Assembly: GCA_036426205.1 (NCBI GenBank)
Contig: CM071570.1
Location: forward strand, 52,808,984 to 52,872,983
Direction of reading: 5' to 3'
Origin: Ascaphus truei
Lineage: Eukaryota; Chordata; Amphibia; Anura; Ascaphidae
Length of the DNA: 64,000 nt
The notes below the pieces were generated by a model. That model saw nothing but the letters and a program-made list of their open reading frames with translations. It searched no databases and was not told the origin of the DNA. This document shows positions 24,208-36,240 of this stretch, piece after piece. Positions within the stretch are counted from its first letter, which is position 1, and every line of letters starts with the position of its first letter. Both the position numbers and the translations under genes were made by a program.

Positions 24208-24238
<31 letters not shown>

Positions 24239-24260
24239 TTGTTTTATATATATATATATT
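24199..24260. repeat. (AT)n microsatellites
   Basis: Two AT runs (about 24210-24238 and 24245-24260) separated by TTTGTTTT. Confidence 0.9.
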
Positions 24261-25318
24261 CCATCTGCAAATGAGCTTTAGCCGTGCCTTCAAAAAACAT
24301 ACATGTCAATAAAAAATTATGAATTTAGAGCATATTATAAGTATAAACTGTAATAATATAGTTCAACTGCTAGATGCAGTGTTCACTGTTTTTATTTATG
24401 TCTGTTTCTGAATTCTGTTGTAGGCTTTGGAAGCCTTAGGGAGTTTACATCACTCTGCATAGCAGAAGGCTCTCTGGTTCCCACAGAGTTGTTCAAAGAC
24501 TGACTCATGGTCTGTGTTAATTGTTTAGCTCTCAAAATACAGCACTTTTAAGGGTGTGGCACACAGAGGAAAGTCTACTGTACTTATAGGGCATGTTCAG
24601 AAATGTTTCACACATAAATCATGTTTTGTTCCTTTTTTAAAGATTTCTTAAAGCAGAAGTGCCACTCTGCATGTTCACGTAAACGTGTAGGATCATCTCG
24701 CATGTCAGATGCTTGTAGTCGTGAGACTCCTATGACCAGCACATTTCTGCACTCTTCCAGCCCTGCTATCATAAGGAAGTGCTCAGATTCTGGTGTACCT
24801 GGTACTGGTAGTCTTGTTATGGAGTGATATTGCCATGAAACTATTGCAGCTTGCAGTCTGCACTTTTGGGAGCCATTCCTAAGAAACTCTGAAGGCTGTG
24901 TGCTACTGTAGGTTAATGTTGCCATTCGAGTAACGGCACAGAGTAAAATAGAAGCATGAAGCACAAGTCCCAGTGTACCACTCAACCGTCGTTTAAAAAT
25001 AATACTCTCAGTTTTTTGAAGCTTTCTCTTCCTTTTGAGTTTCTATTCAAGAAAGAAGCTACTGAATTGCAGTGTGTCAAAGATTTCAAACAAAGAAAAG
25101 ACAATTCCATAGATATAGTTGGATGTTTACACTGGCACTTCATTCTGATACATTGACATCGATTTTACTTTAGTACATTGTAACAGGATGTGACACTTTC
25201 ATGAGTCAATAGATTTATAGCCTCTGGATAGGTGGCAGTGCTTCATGTAGAATCTTCTAGTCACTGCCCGGTTGTGAGATCATTTATTTATTTTGCTGTA
25301 AAGAATTATTAAACAGGT
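24261..25318. other. No recognised gene; one unexplained open frame
   Basis: A 125-codon open frame on the minus strand (24608-24985) lies in sequence that is not a simple repeat. I do not recognise the protein. The opposite strand is also open for 68 codons, so chance is likely. No splice-flanked SLX4IP exon is evident. Confidence 0.3.
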
Positions 25319-25380
25319 GTGTGTATATATATACACACACAAACACACACACACACACACACATACACACATATACATGT
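25319..25380. repeat. (CA)n microsatellite
   Basis: Begins with GT and TA units, then CA repeats with a few breaks. Confidence 0.9.
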
Positions 25381-25539
25381 ATATCCACAAGACAGCCACA
25401 CACGCTGAGTAAAGAGCCTTACAAGAGGTAGTCATGGTGTACGGTAAAGGAGATTGGGAAAGGAATTGTCATGAAAGATCTATAATACTGGCACAACACT
25501 CAGGTAAAATGAAAATGTATAATGTCCAAAATACACACA

Positions 25540-25600
25540 GGCCTGACGTTTTGGTCCCCCTAGGGATGACAGTCCTCACATAATGTATTTTCACATTATT
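25540..25600 (-). repeat. Very weak hammerhead-like relic, Penelope-related (uncertain)
   Basis: On the minus strand the order GGGGGACC, AAAA, CGTC, AGGCC resembles the 3' half of a known hammerhead layout (stem II, GAAA, stem III, cleavage site, stem I). The 5' core is not recognisable and the GAAA is AAAA. Listed only because better copies occur elsewhere in the window. Confidence 0.2.
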
Positions 25601-25704
25601 GAAGGGGTTAATAAAAAAAACCTTAAACGTAATCCTGCTGACTTGCTTGAGGACCAGAAAGCATACTTGGTTCTTGAGCTCAAGAACCTGGCAACTGCAA
25701 ATCA

Positions 25705-26211
25705 AATACTTTAATTTTGCCAGTCCTAGATAACCTACATTGAGGAGTACAATGAATTATCCCACTTCAACAATTAAATAAACCATTTCTGCAATACCTT
25801 AACATTCAGTCTTCGTTTCAAAAGCAGAAAATAAGACCTAGTCTGTGCTCCACCACCTCCCTTGTTAACCTTTCCCCTCCCAAAATATCATGTAGTCCAG
25901 ATGTTGGTGATATCATGAAAGTAGGGAGATAGCCAAGGAGGTGACTGGGATGTACTACTGAGGCCTTAGTTCACTAGAAATTGCCTTTGTTGCCATTGGA
26001 GATGTATGTGGGACTGCAATAATTTCTTTCGAAAAGCCCCCAGGGATTCTGATGATTATTTCTTTTTTTTTTTTTTTTTTAATGTAAACATCTACTGTAT
26101 GTGAAGCAAGCTAATAAAAATGATTGCAACATAAAAGCTGCGCATCTAGTCAGTGACTGTCTGTCTCATGGTGAAATGATACTTCTTAGAATAGCTTTAA
26201 AAAAAAAAAAT

Positions 26212-26251
<40 letters not shown>

Positions 26252-26891
26252 TATACACAGCTCATATTATGCTAACACTCTCCAGTAATGCTTGTTCTTA
26301 GCTTGGACAAAGAAAAAATCTCCTGTGGTCCATGTAGGAAGTGTAGCCAAAACCCACAAACCATGATCATCAAAATGTTAGCCTTAACCGTTTTAACTCC
26401 AATATCTCCGGAGCCAAATGAGCACTTGCATTACAAAAAAATAGGAGGTGAATTCTGCACATAGCATGGATTAAAACCATTGTGCCACAGTGTCTCGTAC
26501 AATATTTCAATAATTCTGCTTTAAATAGACAAGTCTTGTCAGTTTAGTTTGTTTTAAGATGTTAGTCAAAAGTTTTACCACAGTCTGAAATCTACACTCT
26601 CTGCATTGCATTTATTTGTTTGTGGTTAGTTTTAATATATGAAAGAAATAGAACATATTTCTGTCAGAGCAGACTGAAAGGAGACAGGGATAATGCCTGC
26701 AGTGTCAGATACGACATGCAGGCTTCCTAAGAGGTTAACATGATTCTGTTCCTAAACTGGTCCGTAAAGACAATACGAAGGAACATCTGTAAGTCATGGA
26801 CACTGCGCTTTCATCTTTTATAATGTAGAGTTTCCTTGGTCAGTTTCCAATGTAATGTTTTGTTTAAAAAACATTATTTGCGTTTTTATAG
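25705..26891. other. SLX4IP intron or flank, no gene seen
   Basis: Contains a T-run at 26065-26082 and a (CA)n tract at 26212-26250. The last bases before 26892 form a splice acceptor (TTTTTATAG). Confidence 0.5.
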
Positions 26892-27001
26892 GAAGAGGAG
26901 TCTTCCAGCGGGACGTCAGGATATTTTGCTGAACGCACAGAAAATGGAACCTGCAATATATCATCTACTACAGAGAAAAAGCAAGTTACACTGAAAAACA
27001 T
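26892..27001 (+). CDS. SLX4IP: SLX4IP, penultimate coding exon in this window
   Basis: SLX4IP (SLX4-interacting protein) binds the nuclease scaffold SLX4 and takes part in DNA repair and telomere maintenance in the nucleus. This exon is 110 bases long. It is preceded by the acceptor TTTATAG and followed by the donor GTATGT (27002-27007). Read from its first base it encodes EEESSSGTSGYFAERTENG and onward; the SGYFAE stretch resembles the human protein in the segment that follows the conserved N-terminal domain. The exon ends two bases into a codon, which is completed by the first base at 27810. Earlier exons, with the conserved N-terminal domain, were not found in 1-26891 and are probably outside: the human gene has very long introns. 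Confidence 0.75.
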
Positions 27002-27809
27002 GTATGTTATTCTTTGTAGTGACATTATCACTAAGTGATTGGGATGTCTGGATTTGCTTTATTCAATTCCGTGAAATTATAATCCTAGAGTTGGACAGAT
27101 GGATCTGTATGGAATTGTTTTTAACTGTTAGATTTGGGTCATAACACACAATTGGGGCACACACGTATTTAGTGTTTCGTCGAAGATGTGATGCTTTTAA
27201 TTTCACATTTTTACACAACTCTTGGCCCTTTGCATCTATCGGTGTACAGGATGCGTGACATTTTGGTGTACAACATACTGTACTTTTGACCAATTATATT
27301 AATTAAAACCCTGCTCTGGGCTTCTTGAGATTTCATCTTGTTCTGTGGTTTGAAATGTGTCAGGAAAATTCAGGTTTTATCTTCTTTCTTGCACACACTG
27401 CAAAAAAAAATATGGCACTGGCTGAAAATGTATTAAGTAATATCATTATGTGCCTTGGGATACAATCCTTAAAAAAATGTGTACTATAATATTGTATTCA
27501 GCCTCTACTGAAATGTGATACCAGTATGCAATATTGACCCGAACATCTGCAACAAATTTAGTGAGCACAATCTGAACTTCTCCAAAGCCGAGTCACTAAA
27601 TATAAATTCCCAAATGCAGAGAGAGAATCAGATAATAAAGTATGACATGATCCTCTCATTGCAAACAATGTTTCTTGTCAGGGTGATATATGCATGGCAG
27701 CTTTGCTACATTACAGTATGAATGTTTTGTGAGGCTATTAAAGTTGTAATGAATTGCATAAGCAGTAGGAGAATGATTCCTGCACTAATCTTTGTTTTGA
27801 AAATTACAG
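27002..27809 (+). other. SLX4IP: SLX4IP intron
   Basis: An 808-base intron with donor GTATGT and acceptor AATTACAG. AT-rich, no other feature seen. Confidence 0.75.
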
Positions 27810-28584
27810 CATAAAGAAGACAAAAGCTACCAAGGATACGAGTTATGACGCTTCAACCGGTGGAGGCAGGACAGGGTCTCCTTGCCTAGGGCCAGCAGAC
27901 TCTGACCAAGGGAATGAGGGTAAACATCAGATTCTGTCCAGTCCACACTCTGAAACAGAATCTAGCAGTGTGGGACAACCAAGGTATTGCATAAATACTA
28001 CTGAGAACAGCTTGGAGCTTCCTGTTCCAGAAGTGGAAAATGATGTTAATCACAGACAGCCATGTGAAGCTAGCAGCCAGCAAAACCCCCAATCTTCAGA
28101 GTGGTTAAAGACGCAGAACCCGAGCAAGGATCTTTCCTGGATCTGTGAGTCAGCACTGCCAATGCGAAAACAAAGCCAGAGAACAAGTGTTATGCAAAAG
28201 AAGAGGAGAAGGCATAGTTCTGAAGGGGAAATGGGTGTTTGCAAAAAAGCAGACTTAAGAGATGATACATTTATCCATAAGAATGTACAAATAAATAAAA
28301 GTTCTAAGGGTCCAGTAGAGGATTTCGAGGCTGTGCCTTTAGATCCAAGGGTTCTTGCCTTTCAAAATGTTTCAACAAATAAATCTGACGCATTGGCAAA
28401 TGTAACAGTAGAGACGATAAAGTCAAAAAGTAAAAAAGCATACTGTATTAGTGATCAGATACTGCCAAGTGTCGCCTCATCGATTTTTAATTTCAGAACT
28501 GAAGAACTCTTTAAAGAGAGCAAGAAATCTACAGAAAGTCAGCCAAGAAGGCTAAAACTTCAGCGATCCAAAAAGTTGCCTTGA
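27810..28584 (+). CDS. SLX4IP: SLX4IP, last coding exon
   Basis: Open from the acceptor AG at 27808-27809 through the TGA at 28582-28584, about 257 codons. The protein is hydrophilic, rich in Ser, Lys, Glu and Asn, and looks disordered, as expected for the tail of SLX4IP. It holds the basic stretch QKKRRRHSSEGEMG and an upstream block CESALPMRKQSQRTSV that lines up in order with a similar block in the human protein. A second basic stretch, RRLKLQRSKKLP, forms the C-terminus. The identification also rests on position: SLX4IP is the convergent neighbour of JAG1 in human. The tail evolves quickly, so similarity is patchy. Confidence 0.85.
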
Positions 28585-28710
28585 TTTGGAACAAAAATGG
28601 GGAAATACAGAATTTTTCAACTTCTTAACAAGACCAGTGCTAATATTTGTATATTCTTTGCCATTCTAAAATGTTATTAAAGAGCTAAAACACACATGTG
28701 ATTATATTCA
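28585..28710 (+). terminator. SLX4IP: SLX4IP 3' UTR with ATTAAA poly(A) signal
   Basis: A variant poly(A) signal ATTAAA lies at 28676-28681, about 95 bases after the stop codon. A GT-rich tract follows at 28756-28804, which would serve as a downstream element if a later site is used. The exact cleavage site is not visible. Confidence 0.55.
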
Positions 28711-28755
28711 GAGCAGAGGTAATGGCCTCCTAGTATTTCACTTTTTAAGACAATT

Positions 28756-28804
28756 TTGTGTGTGTGCGTGCGTGCGTGCGTGCGTGCGTGTGTGTGTGTG
28801 TGTG
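28756..28804. repeat. (GT)n with GC-interrupted units
   Basis: TGTGTGTGCGTGCGTGCG-type dinucleotide and tetranucleotide repeat just past the SLX4IP 3' end. Confidence 0.95.
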
Positions 28805-29339
28805 GTTTAAACCTTTTCTTACTTCCAGAAACATCTGCAATATGTTGCAGACCTTATCTGACAGTAAAGGATTTACCGTCTAAACAAAAACAAGTTACCT
28901 GCACTGCAAACAAGTATGTAGATAAAACTACTGACCTATTTGAGAATGAAGCGATGGTTACAACAATCCATGTTACTTTTCTTGCTTGATCCTGTTTAGA
29001 TACTTTGAAATATATATATATATTTTTTTTAAGGTTACCTGAATTTTGGGGAGACCTTGGAGCCGCTCCATGATCCTCTGGACTTAGTTCCCAGGGGGTG
29101 ACCCTGCAAAAAAATATGTGCTCCCCCCCCCCCCCCCCGTAAAAGAAAAGAGTTGCGGGGTCAGGGCTCGCTTGTGCGGCCCAAAAGAATGCTTTCTATT
29201 GGTGACCATGGCGGCCATGTTTGTGGTATTTTCAGCTCTGAAGGAGCTTTTGTTTCGGGTTTGGAACACCCCCAGTTCCAATCCTGTAAGAAAAGAAAAA
29301 CTGAGAATTGCTGCTTTGAAGGTGCAATCTCACATAGGT
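28805..29339. other. No gene seen
   Basis: Contains a C-run at about 29125-29138 and a GC-richer patch at 29040-29280 with short open frames on both strands. No protein is recognised. Confidence 0.35.
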
Positions 29340-29502
29340 ATCTAGGACAATTAGCCACGACCATTTTACCACTGGGACGTTTGGCCGCCCGCCACCAGAG
29401 TTTGCCGCTCCAGGTACTGTAATGTATCCCCTAACCCTAAAAACCTTCACCTCTTACCCTAAAAACCTTAAACCTCTAATCCGAACGCTAATTGTCCTAG
29501 AT
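29340..29502. mobile_element. Short inverted-repeat element (MITE)
   Basis: Termini ATCTAGGACAATTAGC (29340-29355) and its exact reverse complement (29487-29502) enclose about 131 bases. The interior has two CCCTAAAAACCTT units and a CTAACCCTAA stretch that resemble telomere repeats by chance or origin. No coding capacity. Confidence 0.75.
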
Positions 29503-30346
29503 GCAACACCTACCTCAGGGCCGAAACGTCTGCAGTCAACTATCCCTCGAGGCTACACGGCCGCGGCTAATAGTCCGTATCCAGCACATAGGTGCAAATT
29601 AAACCAACAGCAGTGATGAGTATAATCCAAATCCTCACCACAAACATGGTTACTCTTCCATAGTGCCCCTGGGAGTGAAGTGAATACGCAAGCAGCTGCC
29701 AAGCCCTCTTTCTGCATTTACTAAACAGTACAATTGTGTGAATTGGGTGGTTTTCATTTTCTAACATCTCCAATATTCCTCACCCCACTAAGTGATGGCA
29801 AAACATGCTTTTTATATTACTACTACTAAAGTAAATATGTATTTTACACATGGAGACTTTCTTGTCAAGTGACATTCAGTACAATATTATCTTTACATTT
29901 ACCAAAATAATCAGTCAGATGCTTTTTTTTTTCTTGAATGATTTAATGCTAAAGTGCTGTCTATATTTACAAAATGTATCTACACATGCAATTACAGTCA
30001 TATACATTATAGATGTTTAAGTATTTCTGAAATGTTTGTTATAATAAACTGCTATAAAGTGAAGTGTAGCACTCCTGAATATTAATAATGGATCAAGTAT
30101 AAATACCGCTGCTCCTCACCCAGCACCAGACCTACAGTTGTCTGCAAAGTCAAGACTTGCAAAAGAAGAAGACGGCACCACGGATTTTGAGAAAGGAAGA
30201 GAGATTTATTCAGCCAGCATAGACCGATGTTTCGGATATAGCTGGAATAAGGCTGCTGTGACGGCCGCAACGTGGGGCTATGATGGCTTAATAACTCCTT
30301 CTTTTTTTCTCATCCAAGTCCATAGTGCCCTTTCTTCTTTTGCATG
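29503..30346. other. No gene seen
   Basis: AT-rich intergenic sequence with no supported element. Confidence 0.35.
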
Positions 30347-30354
30347 TTCTAATG

Positions 30355-30571
30355 CAGGGGTGCTCGACTCCAGCCCTCAAGCCCCCCCCCCCCCCTCCCC
30401 AACAGGTCAGGTTTTCAGGATATCCCAGCTTCAGCACAGGTGACTCAATCAGAGGCTCTGATTGTGCCACCTGTACTGAAACAAGGACTGTGAGCCACCT
30501 GTGCTGAAACTGGGATATCCTGAAAACCTGACCTGTCTTGCGGGCTTGAGGACTGGAGTTGAGGATCCCTG
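30355..30571. mobile_element. hAT-like palindromic MITE (family B, copy 1)
   Basis: A 217-base element starting CAGGGGTGCTCGACTCCAG and ending, reversed, with CAGGGATCCTCAACTCCAG. Both arms contain 'caggtcaggttttcaggatatccca' sequence in opposite directions. Flanking 8-base repeats are TTCTAATG (30347-30354) and TTTTAATG (30572-30579), seven of eight identical. The same family occurs at 62738-62904 in a JAG1 intron. Confidence 0.85.
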
Positions 30572-30822
30572 TTTTAATGCATGTTCTGACATACAATTAT
30601 TTGCCAGAGAAGAGCTGCAAATGAGAGCTCATCAACATAACAGAATGTGTCCGCTTGTTTGCTTTGTGCTTTAACAAGATAAAGCAGGATAGCAGGAAAA
30701 CGAATTACCTACAGTAAACTGCTGATAGATTTGTTCTCCCGTGATCGATCAGCAAAGATCCTGCTTCCCAGGGTTAAAAAATGGCTGTAGGATTGATTGA
30801 AACTGAAAAGCAGTGAGTGTAA

Positions 30823-31214
30823 GGCCTCGTTCAGGGTGTCAGCTGCAGGACTCGGAGGGAGGACGGGAGGGAGGCAGTGCTGCAGTTTGCTGGGCGATCT
30901 GTGTTTATCCCCCAGCAGACTTTTCAGCGTTGGGGAGGGGGCGGGGTTACACACAGCAGGGTAAGTATCCAAGTTGCAGTCATGAAATCATTCTGAAGAA
31001 TGATTTCATTGGCTGCCTAGGTCCCAGTGACGCTGCTGCAGCTCCAAAAAACGAAATTTTCGTTTATTGAAACTGTAGTCAACTTCAACTCCTGGCCTTG
31101 GAGACAGGGCGGTTGCTACACTGACAACCAGTATTCAAATTGAATACTTTGTTTCTCACGGCAGCACGCACGGCAGCACGCCCTCCCTCCGAAGCCAGCA
31201 CCCTGAACGAGGCT
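30823..31214. mobile_element. Inverted-repeat element, PIF/Harbinger-like
   Basis: Termini GGCCTCGTTCAGGGTG and, reversed from the right, AGCCTCGTTCAGGGTG, with weaker match further in (CGGAGGGAGG). It is flanked by TAA on both sides (30820-30822 and 31215-31217), the 3-base target duplication of PIF/Harbinger. No transposase inside. Confidence 0.75.
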
Positions 31215-31217
31215 TAA

Positions 31218-32386
31218 CTCAGCAGCAACATTGTATTCTTATATTACTAAGGTGGCAGTATCTATTGTTGCAGCTGAAGCTGCTGGGAATATTGGCAACA
31301 AATTATCAGAAACTGCAAAGTGTTACAAAGATCTGGGAAGTGTGCTAAAACCTGGTGTAGAAATCAAAGGATGCTCAGTATATGAAAACTCACACTCCTA
31401 CTGGATATTGCACGGATTGCTCTTTTAATGCAGACCCCCGTAGATTTACCTAAAAAGCAGGTATTTTTTGTGACGTAGCGGTCAGATCTGTAATCCGTAC
31501 ATTTTTTAACTACACAGTAAGGAAGAAAAGTGCAAAAAAAAGAATAGTAGGACCTCTTAATAAAACCCTTTCAATTAACATTTGAAGATGTATTTTGATG
31601 CCTTTAAATCACGCTGACCTTGTTAATAAAGCACCAAGTCCAATTATTTGTGGTCCCACACATTGTCAGTAAATTCCTTATATGTAGCATGTTCAGGGGC
31701 GCAATCTGAAAATTTGATTTGGGGGTGCAGTCGCGGCATCATGATGTAGCAATGTCACGTGGTGACGCATTGTCATGGCAACGCGTGGCAATTATCACAA
31801 ACAGGTAAGTGTTGCAAAGATCTTGCACTGCTGGGGACGTGTTCTAAAGCCTGCTATAGAATTCTAAAATAAAAGTTTCCTAAAGAATATAGTAGGCATT
31901 GTCACGTATGGCCCCCTCTTGAGCACGTGAACTGCATACGAGACAAGGGTTAATACTCCACTCGCCAGCAGTCCCACTTTTCACCTCTGCAAAGGTCCCT
32001 CAAATGGACAATATCTCACCTAAATCTGTCCACATATAGCAACTGTCACAAACAGCACACAAGTGGGCATGTAACCTAGATATGCAACCAGGGATAATAC
32101 ACACAGCTACTCTAGCCAATTCACCATTCGCCTGCACAAGGTACCTCCAATGAGTTTATATTAACCCCTTACTCAATTGCTATCATCTATACGCTTCCAC
32201 CACCCTGGAAATGCAAATAAAATATGGAATATTAATATTTGCTAGGGTCCCAGGTCCTTATTTATGATAGAAAAAACTATGCACTGTAATACACCAAAAT
32301 CCGTTGCAGCAAAATGTGTACGAAAATGTAAATACTCCAGAGCGTGTAACAGTTCATTCAGAGCCCAAAGCATCACTTATTAAATG

Positions 32387-32389
<3 letters not shown>
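31218..32389. other. No gene seen; degraded hAT-like piece at 31.69 kb
   Basis: At 31693-31860 the text CAGGGGCGCAATCTG, then 'cattgtcatggcaacgcg', resembles the hAT-like element at 22173-22484, but no right end is clear. The rest has no named feature. Confidence 0.35.

Positions 32390-32440
<51 letters not shown>
32390..32440. repeat. (AT)n microsatellite
   Basis: Pure TA run of about 50 bases. Confidence 0.95.
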
Positions 32441-32446
<6 letters not shown>

Positions 32447-32799
32447 CAGTGCTTATATTACAGAAAAAGGATTACAAGAACATACAATTACAATAAATGC
32501 AGAACAGTTTCTCAAAATAAAAAGGATATAACATAAAAGAAAACCCTATACATTACCAGATGTCAAATGTTTTCACCCAGAGGTCACTGGTACAGAACAT
32601 ACTGTATGATATCACGTGTTTGGTCCAAACTCTCCTCTGTTGAAATCTAAATCTCTAATACATTGCTATTACTTAAATACATTCTCTTTCCCCATGCAAA
32701 CCACATCAGCCCACCCCCATCGTAAATCAGCTGTGAGATTGAAAGTTTCATGACATAGAAAAAAAAACCTTTACAAACTACGTTTGAATCCTGTCTCAA

Positions 32800-34160
32800 T
32801 ATCGAAATGTACCTGCTCTCAGCCCTGCTCCAGACCCTGACAACCTGGTCAAGAACTACAACTTTGCCCTATCCTCCTCTCTTGATCTACACTCCCACAC
32901 GCGCATGCTGCGTTCCTGCACTCGTTCCTCTGAACACCTCTGGAGGAAATCTCACACTCTCCCAGACTTCCTTCATTACAAATGTATGCTATCCTGTTTC
33001 AACTATGCCCTCTCTCATGCTAAACAAACCAACTTTTCTCAACTAATCATCACGCACAAGTCTAAACCACACCGACTCTTCTCTGTCTTTGACTCCCTAC
33101 TCAGACCACCCTCAGCTGCCTCTTCTTCCGCCTCCATTTCACCTCAGGATTTTGCTGACTATATCAAGGAAAAGGTGGAATCCATATGTCAGGACATCCC
33201 CTCTGTTTCCTCCCATCCTACACCTCTTCCTAACTCTCCTCCTGCCTTCCTCGACTCTTTTTTAACTGTCACAGAGGAATGGCACTGCTGTTCTCTTCTC
33301 CATCTACCACTTGCCCTCTTGACCCCATTCCCTCCCATCTCCTAAAACCTCTTGCTCCTACTATAATCTCTAGGCTAACACACATTTTTAACTCCTTCCT
33401 CTACTCTGGTACCTTTCCCTCCTTCAAACATGCAACAGTCATACCATTACTCAAAAACAGCAAGCTTGACCCTACCTGTCTTTCTAACTATCGGCCTGTC
33501 TCCCTCCTGCCTTTTGCCTCTAAACTCCTTGAACACCTATTCTCTCCTAGACCCTCTACAATCTGGATTCCATACGGAAACAGCCCTCACTAAAATAACT
33601 AATGACCTCCATGCTGCCAAAGACAGGTTATTAAACTCTGCTCATACTACTCGACCTCTCTGCAGAATTTGATACGGTGGACCACCCTCTTCTCCACATT
33701 TTTCATACTCTTGGCATTCGTAACAAAGCTCTTTCCTGAATCTCCTCTTACCTCTCCCATCGTACTTTCAGCGTCTCCTGCTAACACCTCCTCCTCCTCT
33801 ATCGACTTCTCTGTGGGGGTATTCCAGGGCTCTGTCCTAGGATCTCTCCTCTTTTCTCTGTACACACTCTCTAGGTGACCTAATCACATCTCTTGGGTTC
33901 AAACATCACCTCTATGCTGATGACACAAATTTACTTTTCAACCCCTGACCTTACAGCTGCTGTGCAGCCCAAAGTTTCTGAATGTCTCTCTGCTATATCA
34001 TCCTGGATTGCCCTCCGTCGACTTAAACTTAACATGGCAAAAACAGAGCTCCTCATACTTCCTCCCAAACCTGGACCCACTACCTCCTTCCACATTACTG
34101 TTGGAAGTACTATCATTCACCCAGTAGCCCAAGCTGCCTGGTGGGTCACACTCAACAACC
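32800..34160 (+). pseudogene. L2-like LINE reverse transcriptase, degenerate
   Basis: Non-LTR retrotransposon RT of the L2 type. In order: FADYIKEKVESI near 33150, CPLDPIPSHLLKPL near 33312, the finger block LSNYRPVSLLPF near 33478, a TETAL block near 33580, AEFDTVDHPLL near 33664, FQGSVLGSLLF near 33823, and the catalytic YADDTQIYFS near 33913. LKLNMAKTELL follows near 34024. At least three frameshifts and several stops break the frame. The endonuclease and the 3' end are missing, so the copy is dead and cut at both ends. Confidence 0.9.
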
Positions 34161-34975
34161 ACCTTCTCATTCTATTAGTATGCAAAAAAGTGCATTCAGC
34201 TGGATGCAAGTGCATTGGTTATTCCCACAACCTGGTGTGGCCATGGGTCACGAGGAGAGCTTTGGAAAACACTGCTTTACATTGATACACAATGTCATAC
34301 TTTGGTAATACTGATACAAAAATATTATTCAATGATGCTGCTTGGGTAGAGACAGATGTTTCAAATGTGTTGTCTATGTGTCGCTGGAGGGAGTATAAAC
34401 ATAAGTAAGAGTAGCCGAGCACGAGAAGTGGGTGAGACTAACATGCCATTGCATGTGCCAAGTGGGGCAATAACAGCTGCTACATCTACAGTATACATCA
34501 TTTCTAGAGTATTTTGAAATATCTTGTAACATTTGAGGAATATATATTTCTATATGTTATTCTATTTCTCTTGTAGGATTACTACTTGTTCTCTAGCTTT
34601 GTCCAACATTGTAAGGGATTCACCATGGTCTTATCAAATGTGGAAACCTTGAGTTTTATATATTCATTATGAATTGATCAGGAAGTTACAACCTGGTAAC
34701 ATACCCACAACCTCCTCATACAGATGTATGTAAGACTTACTGTCTTCGGTACCGTGGCAAGGTGCACGATTACAGCCGCGTGAACAATTTGTTCACCGCG
34801 GCTCGTCCGCGGTCAACCGGCGCAGTGATTAGTGGGGCAAGGAAATGCAATGAGGAACCACCTTATAATTATAGGACAAGGCAAAGGAGGGGACACTAGA
34901 ACCAGGGATAAAATATACCATAAAAACCTATGCATTAATAAGGGGTGCACCATGGAAGAGAAATGCATATCAGAG
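34161..34975. other. No gene seen; short CpG palindrome at 34.77 kb
   Basis: At 34774-34804 there is a near-perfect palindrome, AGCCGCG-TGAACAA facing TTGTTCACCGCGGCT. Otherwise AT-rich sequence with no supported feature. Confidence 0.4.
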
Positions 34976-35732
34976 AAAAGAGTATATCCTTAGAGGGGGA
35001 TAGAGATCTTCCAAAAATTGGGCACACTTGGATATATGAAAATATAAACAATCATTTAATTCATTCTAGACAGGGAACGTGCAACGCTAGAAGCACTTAA
35101 AAATCTAAACATAAATCAGTGAGAGCAGAACAAGACACCAAGCTATAATAGTGTCTACTGTATATCATCACATAAAGAAAGTACAGCATTAATAGAAAAG
35201 TCATACAGGGTAAATATAAGGCAGAGTATATACTCAGTGTCACCCTACTATGCTTATGTATTTCCTGATTCACCATGTACCCGGGAACTGTTATTTTGGC
35301 CACTGAGGTTCCTATTGCTTTCCTCATACTGTATGGCTGCACTTTCTTTATGTGATGATATACTGACACTATTATTGCTAGGTGTCGTAATAAAGCACTG
35401 GTTAATGTTTAAAGCTTGTTGAATATAATTTTTCCATCCTTTTTTGCTGCTGTCGTAGAAAAGATACTTGCTACTGATATAGTGATATTTTTCAGAGAGG
35501 GAAGTTCCATCAGAACTTTCCTGGATGGCAAAATATATGAGTGAAACATAGCTATAAACTGAAAAAGTATATCCCTAGAGGGGATATAGAGATCTTCCAA
35601 AAATTGGGCACACTTGTATATACTGTATGAAGATATAAATAATCATTTAATTCATTATAATTAATTATAGACAGGGAACATACAACGCTATAAATACATA
35701 AGATAGTAGGGTGATACGGAGTATATACTTAC

Positions 35733-35873
35733 GTAATAATCCCTGAAGAACGGGGCACTACTGGCCACTAATGCCCTGGCTGGAAGAGTTGAAAGCCCGA
35801 GGCGAAGCCGAGGGACTTTAACCCAGCCAGGGCATTATTGGCCAGTAATGCCCTGTTCTTCGGGGATTATTAC
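35733..35873. repeat. Long hairpin, about 50-base arms
   Basis: Left arm 35733-35783 begins GTAATAATCCCTGAAGAACG; the right arm 35823-35873 is its reverse complement with about three mismatches. The 40-base loop is itself partly self-complementary ('aaagcccgaggcgaagccgagggacttta'). Confidence 0.85.
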
Positions 35874-35995
35874 TATTATAGGCTAAATGTAAGCTTTTTT
35901 CATAAATAATAGACACTTTTGTATAGTTATATAGATTTTTTTTAATTAAAAAAAAATGGTAAATACATTAAAGCACCTCTATATACACTGCAGCT

Positions 35996-36202
35996 ATTTA
36001 TATCCACACACTGCCGCCCCCTCTGTACACACACACACACTGCAGCTACACACACACACACAAACACACACACTGCAGCTAAACACACACACACAGCAGC
36101 TACACACACACACGCACACAGAAACACAAACAGACACACGCAGATACACACACTGCAGCTACACACCCACACACTGCAGCTACACACACACACACTGCAG
36201 CT

Positions 36203-36233
<31 letters not shown>

Positions 36234-36240
36234 ACAAACA
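35996..36240. repeat. CA-rich minisatellite with GCAGCTACACACACA units
   Basis: CA runs of varying length separated by CTGCAGCTA. Creates false His/Thr-rich open frames. Confidence 0.95.
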
